A stretch of 41,070 nt of DNA from Martelella alba (GTDB lineage: Bacteria > Pseudomonadota > Gammaproteobacteria > Enterobacterales > Enterobacteriaceae). Location of the stretch: positions 1 to 41,070 of the forward strand of contig NZ_SZPQ01000040.1 in the NCBI RefSeq assembly GCF_005217455.1, written 5' to 3'. A model generated the notes under the pieces. The model was not told where the DNA came from. It saw only the letters and a list, made by a program, of their open reading frames with translations, and ran no database searches. Positions within the stretch are counted from its first letter, which is position 1. Each line of letters starts with the position of its first letter. This document shows positions 8,325 to 18,161 of this stretch, piece by piece. The translations under genes were made by a program, and so were the position numbers.

Positions 8325-10463
8325 GTGAAACCGGTAGTGATCAAACGGGACGGTTGTCAGGTCAATTTCGACCAAACACGTATTTGTCAGGCGGTCATGC
8401 ATGCCGCGCAGGCCGCCGGCGTAAAAGATGACGATTATTGCGCAACCATCGCCGCGCTGGTGGCTCAGCAAATGAACGGCCGATCCCACGTGGATATTCG
8501 CGATATCCAGGATGCCGTGGAAAATCAATTAATGGCCGGCCCCTACAAGCAACTGGCTCGTTTGTATATTGAATACCGCCATGATCGCGATGTGGCCCGC
8601 GAAAAACGCGGCCGGTTGAATCAGGAAATCCGCGGACTGGTGGAACAGAGCAATGTGGCCCTGCTCAATGAAAATGCCAATAAGGACAGCAAGGTCATTC
8701 CCACCCAGCGGGATCTGTTGGCCGGTATCGTGGCCAAACACTACGCGCGGCAGCACATCCTACCGCGCGATGTGGTCCTGGCCCATGAACGGGGGGAAAT
8801 TCACTATCACGACCTGGATTATTCACCGTTCTTCCCGATGTTCAATTGTATGCTTATCGATCTGGAAGGTATGCTGACCAAGGGCTTTAAAATGGGCAAC
8901 GCGGAGATCGAGCCGCCCCGCTCGATTTCAACGGCCACCGCCGTAACGGCGCAGATTATCGCCCAAGTGGCCAGCCACATCTACGGCGGCACCACCATCA
9001 ACCGTATTGACGAAATACTGGCGCCCTATGTCGCCGCCAGCTACGACAAGCACCGCAACACCGCCGCGCAATGGAAAATAGCCGATGCGGAAGATTACGC
9101 CCTGGCCCGTACCGAAAAAGAGTGTTACGACGCTTTCCAGTCGCTGGAATATGAAGTCAATACCCTGCATACCGCCAACGGCCAGACGCCATTCGTCACC
9201 TTCGGCTTTGGTCTGGGCACCAGCCGCGAATCACGGATGATACAGCAGTCTATCCTGCGCAATCGTATCGCCGGTCTGGGTAAGAATCGTAAAACCGCCG
9301 TGTTCCCCAAGTTGGTGTTTGCCATCCGCGACGGCGTAAACCACAAATTCAGCGATCCGAATTACGATATCAAACAGTTGGCGCTGGAATGCGCCAGCAA
9401 ACGGATGTATCCGGATATTCTCAATTACGATCAGGTGGTGAAAGTCACCGGGTCGTTTAAAACCCCCATGGGATGCCGCAGTTTCCTCGGCGTCTATGAA
9501 GAAAACGGCAAGCAAATTCACGACGGGCGTAACAATCTGGGAGTAATAAGCCTGAATTTGCCGCGTATCGCCCTTGAGGCCAAACGGGATGAATCCCGCT
9601 TCTGGGCGTTGCTGGACGAGCGTCTGGCGCTGGCCAAGAAAGCCTTGATGACCCGCATTGCCCGCCTTGACGGCGTCAAGGCGCGCGTGGCGCCAATCCT
9701 GTATATGGAAGGCGCCTGCGGCGTGCGTCTGAAGGCCGACGATGACATCGCTGATATTTTCAAGAATGGCCGCGCTTCGATTTCGCTGGGTTATATCGGC
9801 GTTCATGAAACCATCAACGCGCTGTACGGTACCGAGACCCATGTGTTCGACAACGCCCAGTTGCGCGGCAAGGCGGTGGCGATCGTCGCCCGCCTGCGCG
9901 CCGCCACCGACCAATGGAAAAAGGAAACCGGCTATGGCTTCAGCCTGTATAGCACGCCGAGCGAAAATCTTTGCGATCGCTTCTGCCGCCTTGATACCGC
10001 CGAGTTCGGCATCGTTGAAGGCGTAACCGATAAGGGGTATTACACCAACAGTTTTCATCTGGATGTGGAAAAACAGGTCAATCCCTACGATAAACTGGAC
10101 TTCGAAGCGCCCTATCCGCCCTTGTCCAACGGCGGTTTTATCTGCTATGGCGAATACCCCAATTTGCAACACAATCTGAAGGCGCTGGAAGATGTCTGGG
10201 ATTATAGCTATACCCGCATTCCTTACTATGGCACCAATACGCCTATCGATGAGTGTTACGAATGCGGCTATACCGGCGAGTTTTCCTGTACCAGCAAAGG
10301 CTTTACCTGTCCGAAATGCGGTAACCATGATCCGGCCAAGGTCTCGGTAACACGGCGGGTTTGCGGCTATCTCGGCAGCCCGGACGCCCGGCCGTTTAAC
10401 GCCGGGAAACAAGAAGAGGTCAAGCGGCGGGTGAAACATATGCCAAGTGGGCCGTTGGGCTAA
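8325..10463 (+). CDS. nrdD: Anaerobic ribonucleoside-triphosphate reductase NrdD
   Basis: Class III ribonucleotide reductase, which makes dNTPs from NTPs without oxygen using a glycyl radical. An ATP-cone domain occupies about the first 100 residues. A zinc site formed by CYECG and CPKCG is near residues 644-665, and the glycyl-radical motif RRVCGYLGS near 680 is close to the C-terminus. An ATG at 8286 is in frame, but the GTG at 8325 has AAGGAG 8 bases before it and gives 712 residues, the exact length of E. coli NrdD. Its activase NrdG follows after 5 bases. Upstream NrdR boxes and an FNR-like dyad indicate control by dNTP level and oxygen. Confidence 0.96.
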   Translation: MKPVVIKRDGCQVNFDQTRICQAVMHAAQAAGVKDDDYCATIAALVAQQMNGRSHVDIRDIQDAVENQLMAGPYKQLARLYIEYRHDRDVAREKRGRLNQEIRGLVEQSNVALLNENANKDSKVIPTQRDLLAGIVAKHYARQHILPRDVVLAHERGEIHYHDLDYSPFFPMFNCMLIDLEGMLTKGFKMGNAEIEPPRSISTATAVTAQIIAQVASHIYGGTTINRIDEILAPYVAASYDKHRNTAAQWKIADAEDYALARTEKECYDAFQSLEYEVNTLHTANGQTPFVTFGFGLGTSRESRMIQQSILRNRIAGLGKNRKTAVFPKLVFAIRDGVNHKFSDPNYDIKQLALECASKRMYPDILNYDQVVKVTGSFKTPMGCRSFLGVYEENGKQIHDGRNNLGVISLNLPRIALEAKRDESRFWALLDERLALAKKALMTRIARLDGVKARVAPILYMEGACGVRLKADDDIADIFKNGRASISLGYIGVHETINALYGTETHVFDNAQLRGKAVAIVARLRAATDQWKKETGYGFSLYSTPSENLCDRFCRLDTAEFGIVEGVTDKGYYTNSFHLDVEKQVNPYDKLDFEAPYPPLSNGGFICYGEYPNLQHNLKALEDVWDYSYTRIPYYGTNTPIDECYECGYTGEFSCTSKGFTCPKCGNHDPAKVSVTRRVCGYLGSPDARPFNAGKQEEVKRRVKHMPSGPLG

Positions 10464-10468
10464 ACGCC

Positions 10469-10933
10469 ATGAATTACCATCAATACTATCCGGTGGATGT
10501 CGTCAACGGTCCCGGTACCCGCTGTACGCTGTTCGTGGCCGGCTGCGAACATCAATGTCCGGGCTGTTACAATAAAAGTACCTGGCGGCTCGATTCCGGC
10601 GTGCCGTTCACCGAGGCCATGGAAAATCATATCATTCAGGATTTACGGGACAGCCGGATCCCGCGGCAGGGCCTGTCGCTTTCCGGCGGCGATCCTTTGC
10701 ATCCGCGTAATGTTCCGGCGGTGCTGCATTTGGTACGGCGGGTGCGCGACGAATGCCCTGGCAAGGATATCTGGGTCTGGACCGGTTATACCCTGGCTAG
10801 TCTCAACGAGGCTCAAAAGCAGGTGGCGGATGAGATAAACGTCCTGGTGGATGGCAAGTTCGTACAGGAACTGCGCGATCCGGCCCTGCTCTGGCGAGGA
10901 AGCGCCAATCAAGTCATCCATTATTTGCGCTAA
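10469..10933 (+). CDS. nrdG: NrdD-activating radical SAM enzyme NrdG
   Basis: A 154-residue radical SAM activase, the same length as in E. coli. The cysteine motif CEHQCPGC (CxxxCxxC) holds the 4Fe-4S cluster that cleaves S-adenosylmethionine to place the radical on the NrdD glycine. The glycine-rich SAM-binding stretch LSLSGGDPLHP follows near residue 70. It starts five bases after nrdD and is surely cotranscribed with it. No clear terminator follows. Confidence 0.96.
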   Translation: MNYHQYYPVDVVNGPGTRCTLFVAGCEHQCPGCYNKSTWRLDSGVPFTEAMENHIIQDLRDSRIPRQGLSLSGGDPLHPRNVPAVLHLVRRVRDECPGKDIWVWTGYTLASLNEAQKQVADEINVLVDGKFVQELRDPALLWRGSANQVIHYLR

Positions 10934-11073
10934 AGGGGATGTTTGCCGGCGCCGGGGGCTATCCCTCCGCGCGCCGTTTTTGCGTGCCCGAAACAGGTTG
11001 AGTGATCGAGATATTTTCCTCTTTGTCAATTAACGCAAATTCTATGGACATCCCGTCGGTGTCGCTTGAATAA

Positions 11074-11087
11074 TTGATGCATATCAA
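11074..11087 (+). promoter_or_regulatory. Perfect FNR site upstream of the copper efflux operon
   Basis: TTGAT, four bases and ATCAA match the FNR consensus without deviation. The centre (11080.5) is at -41.5 relative to a start near 11122 (weak -10 TTCACT) or about -64 relative to a start after TATACA at 11133-11138. Both fit FNR activation of the genes from 11213. No CusR-type box was found in the same stretch. Confidence 0.6.
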
Positions 11088-11212
11088 TAACACCTAAGCG
11101 CTTTTCGCGTTCACTACGGCCATTGACAGCAGTATACAGCCGGCGGCATTACCCGTCGTGGCGGTTGCCAACCGTCTGCAACACCGGTACCGGCCAGTTT
11201 CAAAAGGAAATC

Positions 11213-11635
11213 ATGTCGTATTCCGCATCAGTCACAAAATTCATGGACAAGTTCCGCTGTCGTCGGCGGCGGGTTTTTGCCCTGATTTTGCTGGCCTTTT
11301 GGCTGTTGTTGAATTCGCAATTGGCGCTGGCGGGCCATCAATGCTCCATGCCCGTTACCGCCCTGCCGGCCACGCTGGAACATACCGAGCGGATGCTGCA
11401 TGACGATGCCCCTGACCAACAGGCCGGTCAGCCGGGATTACTTTGCGACAAACACTGTGTGCCGGATTGCGTCCATAAAGATAACCAACACGCGCCTTTC
11501 TCCGTTTTGCCCAGTCCTACCGAGTTACGGCTAGCCGACTGGCGGGAAACACCCCAAACCCTTAGCGCCGACTGGCTAACGCCACCCATTGCGGGGCCGC
11601 CGGCAGAAATTCGTTTCTGCCGGTTCAGAGAATAA
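11213..11635 (+). CDS. Cys/His-rich exported small protein of the copper operon
   Basis: A 140-residue protein. The open frame reaches back to 11123, but the ATG at 11213 (MSYSASVTKF) has AAAAGGAAA just before it. A basic stretch (CRRRR) and a hydrophobic segment at about residues 20-38 ending LALA form a signal peptide or anchor. The mature part has clustered Cys and His (CDKHCVPDCVHKDNQH) suited to binding a soft metal, and ends GPPAEIRFCRF, a tail I associate with unnamed small proteins beside cus/czc operons. It precedes cusF by 75 bases, in which a 7-bp hairpin (11659-11681) may attenuate transcription. The family has no function I can state; a periplasmic copper-binding role is inference. 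Confidence 0.7.
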   Translation: MSYSASVTKFMDKFRCRRRRVFALILLAFWLLLNSQLALAGHQCSMPVTALPATLEHTERMLHDDAPDQQAGQPGLLCDKHCVPDCVHKDNQHAPFSVLPSPTELRLADWRETPQTLSADWLTPPIAGPPAEIRFCRFRE

Positions 11636-11710
11636 ACCCGGACATAACGCCGATGGTTGTCCGCGCCCCCGTGTCGCGGACGGTATTTGACTTATGTTTA
11701 GGATTCCTCC

Positions 11711-12082
11711 ATGAAACCCGTATTGATGTGTATTTTAACGACGTTAACGTTTGTCGCCGCCCCGGCGTTCGCCGATGATATGGCCGGCATGGACATGCAT
11801 ACTATGCCCGGCATGGGCCAGGGGACATCCGTCGCGGATATGTCCGCCGATACCGCTACCGATTACCATTCCCAGGGTACCATCCTTCGCTTGGGCGACG
11901 GCAAAATCGCCATCGCCCATTCGGCGATCCCGGCGCTGAACTGGCCGGCCATGACCATGACATTCGCCATCCCCGCCCAACTTGCCCAGTTGGGATTAAC
12001 ACCAGGCGACCAGGTGGAATTCAGTTTCCGCCAGACTGAACAGGGTTATCAACTGACCCGCATCCAGCCCATGCAACCTTAA
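11711..12082 (+). CDS. cusF: Periplasmic Cu(I)/Ag(I) chaperone CusF
   Basis: A 123-residue protein with a cleavable signal peptide (about residues 1-21, ending AFA) and a Met/His-rich segment (MAGMDMHTMPGM). A CusF domain follows. The metal ligands of E. coli CusF (His36, Trp44, Met47, Met49) are kept with identical spacing in HSAIPALNWPAMTM. CusF carries Cu(I) or Ag(I) in the periplasm to the CusCBA pump. A ribosome binding site (AGGA) lies 7 bases before the ATG. In E. coli the order is cusCFBA; here cusF comes before cusC. Confidence 0.9.
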   Translation: MKPVLMCILTTLTFVAAPAFADDMAGMDMHTMPGMGQGTSVADMSADTATDYHSQGTILRLGDGKIAIAHSAIPALNWPAMTMTFAIPAQLAQLGLTPGDQVEFSFRQTEQGYQLTRIQPMQP

Positions 12083-12094
12083 GCGAGGACCATC

Positions 12095-13345
12095 ATGCAA
12101 TCACCATGCTCTCATCGGGCGTGGTTGGTCCTCATGCTGCTCACTTCCGCGTCGACGTTTGGCGCGGAACTGAACCTGGATGAGGCGCTAACCCGCGCCG
12201 AGCAGTATTCATCGGCACTGTCCGCCAATCGCCACGAACGGCAGGCTCTGACCAACGAAGCCGATTCCGCCGCGCAGTTACCTGATCCGAAGCTGGAGTT
12301 CGGTGTGGAAAACCTGCCGTTGGGCGGCGACAATGCCCATCGATTGACCCGCGAAGATATGACCATGCAGCGTATCGGGATTCAGCAACGTTACGTCAGT
12401 CGTACCAAACGGCAGCGTAAAGCCGAAACTTTCCAGGCGCAGGCCGCCGTTTCGGCGGCCGACTTCCAGACATTGCGCGCCCGGTTACAGCGGGATACCG
12501 CCCAGGCGTGGCTGGATTTAACCCTGGCCCGTCAAGGCGCCGATCAAGCACGGGGGCTGTTGGCGGAAAGCGAACGGCAAATCGCGGTGCAACAGGCGGC
12601 GGTGGCGGGCGGAGGCAGCCCCGCATCGGTTCTGGACGGTCGTCTGGTGCTGATCGATATGCGTAATGCGGTATCCGATGCCGATCGGGACGTCACCGTG
12701 GCGCAGGCGAGACTGATGCGGCTGACCGGCGATGCCCAGGTCGATACAACCGGCGCAATGCCGCGTTTTGAACGACTGCCCGCCGAGCCGCAGGTACTGA
12801 TGCAAGGCGTCGAACAGCATCCGGAGGTTTTGCAGGCCCGCCGCGAATCGGAAATGGCTCAGGCCCGTTCCGCCCAGTCGGCGGTGGCGGCCATACCCGA
12901 TGTCGGAGTGGAAGTGTATTACGGGAAACGCGCCGACCGGCTTGATGATATGGCCGGCATTATGTTTACCGTGGATCTGCCGCTATTCCAGTCCCAACGT
13001 CAGGATAAAGATCATGCCGCCGACCAGGCGCGGGTCTTCGCCGCCAACGACCAACTGGCATCGACCGTGCGGGATCACACAGAACAGCTCAATGTGCTCA
13101 TTGCGCAATATCAGGCCGCCCAGTCGCGCTGGCAACGGCAGGGAAACGACGTACTGCCGCTACAACAGCAGCGTTTACGATTGACCCAGGCGCAGTACCG
13201 CGCCGGCAGCGCCACCTTGGCCGAGATGCTCGGCGCCCGGCGCGCCCTGCTGGAAAGCGGGCTGGAAGAAAATCGCGCCGCTCGTGATCTGGCGCGGAAC
13301 TGGGCCGCCATTCGTTACCTTATCCCGCAGGAGACCAGGCCATGA
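12095..13345 (+). CDS. cusC: TolC-family outer membrane factor of the Cus pump (CusC/CzcC type)
   Basis: A 416-residue outer membrane efflux protein with a signal peptide (residues 1 to about 23, ending TFGA) and two outer-membrane-efflux repeats rich in Ala, Gln and coiled-coil segments (roughly residues 30-205 and 230-410). It should form the channel through which CusBA expels metal. It lacks the lipidation Cys expected near the start of E. coli CusC and is some 40 residues shorter, so it is closer to CzcC-like members. It begins 12 bases after cusF and its stop overlaps the cusB start (ATGA). Confidence 0.85.
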   Translation: MQSPCSHRAWLVLMLLTSASTFGAELNLDEALTRAEQYSSALSANRHERQALTNEADSAAQLPDPKLEFGVENLPLGGDNAHRLTREDMTMQRIGIQQRYVSRTKRQRKAETFQAQAAVSAADFQTLRARLQRDTAQAWLDLTLARQGADQARGLLAESERQIAVQQAAVAGGGSPASVLDGRLVLIDMRNAVSDADRDVTVAQARLMRLTGDAQVDTTGAMPRFERLPAEPQVLMQGVEQHPEVLQARRESEMAQARSAQSAVAAIPDVGVEVYYGKRADRLDDMAGIMFTVDLPLFQSQRQDKDHAADQARVFAANDQLASTVRDHTEQLNVLIAQYQAAQSRWQRQGNDVLPLQQQRLRLTQAQYRAGSATLAEMLGARRALLESGLEENRAARDLARNWAAIRYLIPQETRP

Positions 13346-14949
13346 GCGCTTTTCGTATGAGCCGTTTCACGCAATGGATATTGAGCCTGGCGGTTCTCTT
13401 GACCGCATTCGGCGCGGGCTACCTATTACGCCAGACGCGGCCGTTGGCCGCCGCTTCGGCCCAGCCGCCGACCCTGGCCGCCGGCGCGGGCGGAGAGAGA
13501 AAAATACTTTACTGGTACGATCCGATGTCGCCGGGGCAACGGTTCGACAAACCGGGGAAATCGCCGTTTATGGATATGCCTTTGAAACCACGCTATGCCG
13601 ATGAGGCCGCGGAGGAAGGGGGCGTCACGGTCAGCGCCCGGCAGCAGCAGAACCTGGGAGTTCGGCTGGCGAAAGCCGAACAGCGGACGGTGCGCACACC
13701 GCTGGATGCCTTCGGTACGGTCAGCATTGATGATCGCGGCATACAAATCATCCCCGCCAGAGCCGATGGGCTAGTGGAAAAACTTTATGTCAACGCCGAA
13801 CAGCAGCAGGTGGTTAAAGGCCAGCCGCTGGCCCGGTTATGGATCCCGACGTGGAGCGCCGCGCAGCAGGAATATCTGGCGGTACGCCGGTTAGGCGATC
13901 CGGAATTGACCCGCGCGGCGCGTCAGCGTCTGCAATTGCTGTTTATGCCGGACGATATTATCCGTTCCGTTGAGAAAACCGGGCTACCGCAAACCCGTAT
14001 CGATATCCGCGCGCCGCAACAGGGTTTCATCAGTAAACTGGATGTGCGGGAAGGCAGCCAGGTCACCACGTCGCAGGCTATGTTTGAACTGTCCTCGTTG
14101 GACCCGGTCTGGGTGGTGGCGGATTATCCCGAATCGCAGGCCGGCGCCATCACGCCGGGCAGCGATATCGTCGCTGTGACGGCCCGCTGGCCGGGTAGTA
14201 CGTTTCACGGCCGCGTCAGTGAAGTTCTGCCGGTAGTGGATAACGCCACACGCACTTACCGGGCGCGTATTGCCGTCGAAAACCGGGATAACCGGCTTCA
14301 GCCCGGTATGTATCTGAATGTTCGCCTGGCGCGCGACGCCGGCGGCGAGAGTGTGGTGGCCATACCTCAGGATGCGCTGATCCAGACCGGTAGCCGTAAT
14401 ACGGTATTGCTGGCGGAAGGCGACGGCCATTTCCGGCCGGTGAACGTGGTCGCCGGACGTGAGTTCGACGATTGGGTGGAAATACGCCAGGGTTTGCATG
14501 CCGGCGAACAGGTCGTGGTTTCCGGTCAGTTCCTGATCGATTCCGAAGCCAGCCTGCGCAGCGCGTTACCACAAATGGCGGGAAATCCCTCTTCTCCAGC
14601 GAAAAGCCCGTCGCCGAAAACCGGCGATGCCATGGCCGATATGCCGGGCATGGCGCCGATGCCTGAATTCAATGACGCCCCGGCGTCGGCCAAGTCCCGG
14701 ACGGCCCAGCCCCAGGGGCGGGAATATGCCACCGAAGGCGTGATTGATGCCATCAGCGGCCATTTAGTGACGATGTCCCATCATGCCGTGCCGGACTTGG
14801 GCTGGCCACCGATGACCATGGACTTTGCCTTGCCCGCCTCCGGTTTGCCCAGCGGCCTCGCAGTGGGAAGCAACGTGACGTTTCGTTTTGTTCTTGACGA
14901 TGGCGGCGCCCGCATTACTCAACTGGCGCCGGTGAGGAGCGAACAATGA
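13342..14949 (+). CDS. cusB: Cus periplasmic adaptor CusB with a C-terminal CusF domain
   Basis: A 535-residue membrane-fusion protein, over 120 residues longer than E. coli CusB (407). Order: membrane anchor (about 10-30); heavy-metal-binding domain near 50-90 with YWYDPMSP and FMDMPL; the barrel-sandwich and beta-barrel adaptor core (about 90-400); a Met-rich linker ([11 protein letters not shown], near 440); and a C-terminal CusF-like domain carrying His, Trp, Met, Met in [14 protein letters not shown] at CusF spacing. The fused domain would put a second metal chaperone on the adaptor beside free CusF. It overlaps cusC and cusA by 4 bases each. SilB-like adaptors with this extension are known, so the fusion is not unique. 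Confidence 0.93.
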   Translation: MSAFRMSRFTQWILSLAVLLTAFGAGYLLRQTRPLAAASAQPPTLAAGAGGERKILYWYDPMSPGQRFDKPGKSPFMDMPLKPRYADEAAEEGGVTVSARQQQNLGVRLAKAEQRTVRTPLDAFGTVSIDDRGIQIIPARADGLVEKLYVNAEQQQVVKGQPLARLWIPTWSAAQQEYLAVRRLGDPELTRAARQRLQLLFMPDDIIRSVEKTGLPQTRIDIRAPQQGFISKLDVREGSQVTTSQAMFELSSLDPVWVVADYPESQAGAITPGSDIVAVTARWPGSTFHGRVSEVLPVVDNATRTYRARIAVENRDNRLQPGMYLNVRLARDAGGESVVAIPQDALIQTGSRNTVLLAEGDGHFRPVNVVAGREFDDWVEIRQGLHAGEQVVVSGQFLIDSEASLRSALPQMAGNPSSPAKSPSPKTGDAMADMPGMAPMPEFNDAPASAKSRTAQPQGREYATEGVIDAISGHLVTMSHHAVPDLGWPPMTMDFALPASGLPSGLAVGSNVTFRFVLDDGGARITQLAPVRSEQ

Positions 14950-17900
14950 TTGCGTTTATTATTCGTTGGTCGCTACGTAACCGGTTGCTGATATTGATGG
15001 GCGCGCTGCTGCTCACGGCCTGGGGGATTTGGGCATTGCAACGGATGCCGGTGGACGCGCTGCCGGATCTTTCCGATGTGCAGGTGATAATTCGCGTGAA
15101 TTACCCAGGTAAAGCGCCGCAGGTGGTGGAGGACCAGGTGACTTACCCGCTGACCACCACCATGTTGTCGGTGCCGGGCGCCACAACGGTTCGCGGCTTT
15201 TCCATGTTCGGCGATGCCTACGTCTATATTTTGTTCGAGGAAGGTACCGACCCTTATTGGGCGCGCTCGCGGGTGTTGGAATATTTGAGTCAGGCGCAAT
15301 CCAGCCTGCCGCCTGAAGCCAGGGCCAGCCTGGGCCCGGATGCCACCGGCGTCGGCTGGGTGTATGAATATGCCTTGGTGGACAAAACCGGGCGCCGCAG
15401 TCTGGCCGATTTGCGCGCATTGCAGGACTGGGTCTTGCGGTTCGAACTGAAAACCGTCCCCAATGTCTCGGAAGTGGCCAGCGTCGGCGGCATGGTGCGT
15501 CAGTACCAGATCGTATTAAAGCCCGACCGTATGCGCGCGCTGAACGTCACCCACCAACAAGTCATCGATGCCGTCAGACAGGCTAACCAGGAAGGCGGCG
15601 GGTCGGTGCTGGAAATGAATGAAGCCGAGTATATGGTCCGAACCTCCGGTTACCTGAGATCCGCGCAGGATTTCGAGCATATCGTCATTACCTCCCGCGG
15701 CGGCGTGCCGATACTGCTGTCCGATGTGGCCGATTTGCGCCTGGGGCCGGAGATGCGGCGCGGCGTGGCGGAACTGAACGGCCAGGGAGAGGTGGCTGGC
15801 GGCATTATCGTGATGCGCTATGGCAAAAATGCCCTGGACACCATTAACGGCGTCAAAAGCAAGCTTAATGAAATCCGTCGCAGCCTGCCGCAGGGTGTGG
15901 AGATCGTGCCGGTTTACGACCGTTCCACCTTGATTAAACAGGCTATCGAAACGCTTTCCCACAAACTGGTGGAAGAGTTTATCGTGGTCACGCTGGTCTG
16001 CAGCTTGTTTCTATTCCACTTCCGATCGGCGCTGGTGGCGATTATCACTTTGCCGCTGGGCATACTTGGCGCGTTTATCGTCATGCATTACCAGGGAGTC
16101 AACGCCAATATCATGTCGCTGGGCGGGATTGCCATCGCTATCGGCGCGATGGTGGATGCGGCGATCGTGATGATCGAAAACATGCACAAGGTACTGGAAA
16201 AGTGGCGGCACGGGCACCCGGGGCAAACCCCGGCTGGCGCGGACTATTGGCGGATATCCGCCCGCGCGTCGACCGAGGTCGGGCCGGCGCTGTTTTGCAG
16301 CCTGCTTATTATCACCTTGTCATTTATCCCGGTGTTTTCGCTGGAAGCGCAGGAAGGCAGGATGTTCGGCCCCCTGGCGTTTACCAAAACCTATGCCATG
16401 GCGATCTCCGCCGGATTGGGCATCACACTGGTACCGGTATTGATGGGGTATTTCATCCGCGGCCGTATTCCGGACGAAAACGCCAATCCCATCAACCGGG
16501 GGCTCATCGGTTTGTATCGGCCGTTGCTGGAAAAAGTGCTGCAATACCCCAAATCGACGCTGGGATTGTCGCTGGCGCTGCTACTGGCGACCACTTATCC
16601 CTTAAGCCGTCTCGGTACCGAGTTTATGCCGTCCCTCGACGAGGGCGATCTGTTGTATATGCCGTCGACGCTACCCGGCATCTCGGCCAACGAAGCCGCC
16701 CGTCTGTTGCAGCAAACCGATCGACTTATCAAGACGGTGCCGGAAGTGGCGACGGTGTTCGGTAAGGCGGGACGCGCCGAAACCGCCACGGATCCGGCCA
16801 CGCTGACCATGTTTGAAACCGCGATTCATTTTAAGCCGAAAGATCAATGGCGTCCGGGCATGACCACCGACAAACTCATTCAGGAGTTGGATCGGACCGT
16901 GTCTTTGCCCGGTGTCGCCAATGTCTGGGTACCGCCTATACGTAACCGGCTGGATATGCTGGCCACCGGCATCAAAAGCCCGGTGGGCATCAAAGTCAAC
17001 GGTAACAATATCAATGACATCGAAACAGCCGCCCAGCAAATAGAACGGGTGGTCAAGTCCGTCCCCGGCGTGACGTCGGCGCTGGCGGAAAGGTTGAATG
17101 GCGGGCGCTATATCGATGTGGACATCGACAGGGTAAAAGCCGCCCGTTATGGCGTATCGGTGGCGGAACTGCAATCCATCGTGGCATCCGTGGTCGGCGG
17201 CGACAATATCGGCGAAACCATTGAGGGCCGGGAACGCTACCCCATCAATGTGCGCTATCCCCGTGAAGTCAGGGATTCAGTACAAAAGCTCAGGGATCTG
17301 CCGGTCATCACCGCCGGCGGCGCCCAGGTGGCGTTATCCGATTTGGCGAATATCCGGGTATCGGATGGCCCGCCGATGCTCAAGAGCGAAAACGCCCGTC
17401 TGTCCGATTGGATTTACGTGGACCTGCGCGGGCGCGACCTGAAATCGGCCGTGGATGCCATGCAGAGGGCGGTGGCGCGGCAAGTCACATTACCGGACGG
17501 TGTTTCCGTCAGTTGGTCGGGACAGTTCGAATACCTGGAACGCGCCAGCGCCAAACTGAAAATCGTGCTGCCCTTTACGCTGGCGATCATTTTTGTCCTG
17601 CTGTATATCACCTTCGCCCGGGTGCGGGATGCGCTGCTGATCATGGGAACCTTGCCGTTTGCCTTGATAGGCGGCGTTTGGCTGCTTTATCTGCTGCACT
17701 ACAACCTTTCGGTGGCCGCCGCGGTGGGATTTATCGCCCTGGCGGGGGTCGCGGCGGAATTCGGCGTCATCATGGTGTTATACCTCAACCACGCGATGGA
17801 AAAATACCGGATCGCCGGCCAGCCTTTGACGGAATCGCAAATGCTGGCCGCTATCCGCGAAGGCGCCGTACTGCGGGTGCGGCCCAAAGTGATGACGGTA

Positions 17901-18065
17901 GCGACCATTATGGCCGGCCTGCTGCCCATCATGTGGGGCGGCGGGGTCGGTTCGGAGGTCATGCAGCGCATCGCCGCGCCCATGATCGGCGGCATGGTCA
18001 GCGCGCCGCTACTCTCGATGTTGGTAATACCGGCGCTTTACCGGCTGTTGCATCGCCACGGTTGA
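14946..18065 (+). CDS. cusA: Cu(I)/Ag(I) RND efflux pump CusA
   Basis: A 1039-residue heavy-metal RND transporter of the inner membrane (E. coli CusA has 1047). The fourth transmembrane segment carries the heavy-metal signature [16 protein letters not shown]. The three periplasmic methionines that bind Cu(I) in E. coli CusA can be placed in [20 protein letters not shown] and [10 protein letters not shown]. It overlaps cusB (ATGA) and ends the operon. No CusRS two-component genes lie in the window, so regulation is supplied elsewhere or by FNR. A GC-rich hairpin follows the stop. Confidence 0.95.
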   Translation: MIAFIIRWSLRNRLLILMGALLLTAWGIWALQRMPVDALPDLSDVQVIIRVNYPGKAPQVVEDQVTYPLTTTMLSVPGATTVRGFSMFGDAYVYILFEEGTDPYWARSRVLEYLSQAQSSLPPEARASLGPDATGVGWVYEYALVDKTGRRSLADLRALQDWVLRFELKTVPNVSEVASVGGMVRQYQIVLKPDRMRALNVTHQQVIDAVRQANQEGGGSVLEMNEAEYMVRTSGYLRSAQDFEHIVITSRGGVPILLSDVADLRLGPEMRRGVAELNGQGEVAGGIIVMRYGKNALDTINGVKSKLNEIRRSLPQGVEIVPVYDRSTLIKQAIETLSHKLVEEFIVVTLVCSLFLFHFRSALVAIITLPLGILGAFIVMHYQGVNANIMSLGGIAIAIGAMVDAAIVMIENMHKVLEKWRHGHPGQTPAGADYWRISARASTEVGPALFCSLLIITLSFIPVFSLEAQEGRMFGPLAFTKTYAMAISAGLGITLVPVLMGYFIRGRIPDENANPINRGLIGLYRPLLEKVLQYPKSTLGLSLALLLATTYPLSRLGTEFMPSLDEGDLLYMPSTLPGISANEAARLLQQTDRLIKTVPEVATVFGKAGRAETATDPATLTMFETAIHFKPKDQWRPGMTTDKLIQELDRTVSLPGVANVWVPPIRNRLDMLATGIKSPVGIKVNGNNINDIETAAQQIERVVKSVPGVTSALAERLNGGRYIDVDIDRVKAARYGVSVAELQSIVASVVGGDNIGETIEGRERYPINVRYPREVRDSVQKLRDLPVITAGGAQVALSDLANIRVSDGPPMLKSENARLSDWIYVDLRGRDLKSAVDAMQRAVARQVTLPDGVSVSWSGQFEYLERASAKLKIVLPFTLAIIFVLLYITFARVRDALLIMGTLPFALIGGVWLLYLLHYNLSVAAAVGFIALAGVAAEFGVIMVLYLNHAMEKYRIAGQPLTESQMLAAIREGAVLRVRPKVMTVATIMAGLLPIMWGGGVGSEVMQRIAAPMIGGMVSAPLLSMLVIPALYRLLHRHG

Positions 18066-18067
18066 CG

Positions 18068-18094
18068 ACATCCCCCTTTTGAGGGGGGTGTTTG
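18068..18094 (+). terminator. Terminator after cusA
   Basis: A 9-bp stem (ACATCCCCC with GGGGGGTGT, one G-T pair) and the loop TTTTGA directly follow cusA. The T-tail is short (TTTG), so it may be a weak terminator. It lies between convergent cusA and gltP. Confidence 0.6.
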
Positions 18095-18161
18095 TATCAT
18101 TGCCCGGCCCTCTCTGGGACCTGTCCCCGTTAGGGCCGCGGCTAAGCGCCGCACGCGTTGC

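Noticed and set aside
9231..10439. 402-codon open frame antisense to nrdD
   Set aside because: Shadow frame of nrdD, low-complexity composition, no ribosome binding site or recognisable motif.
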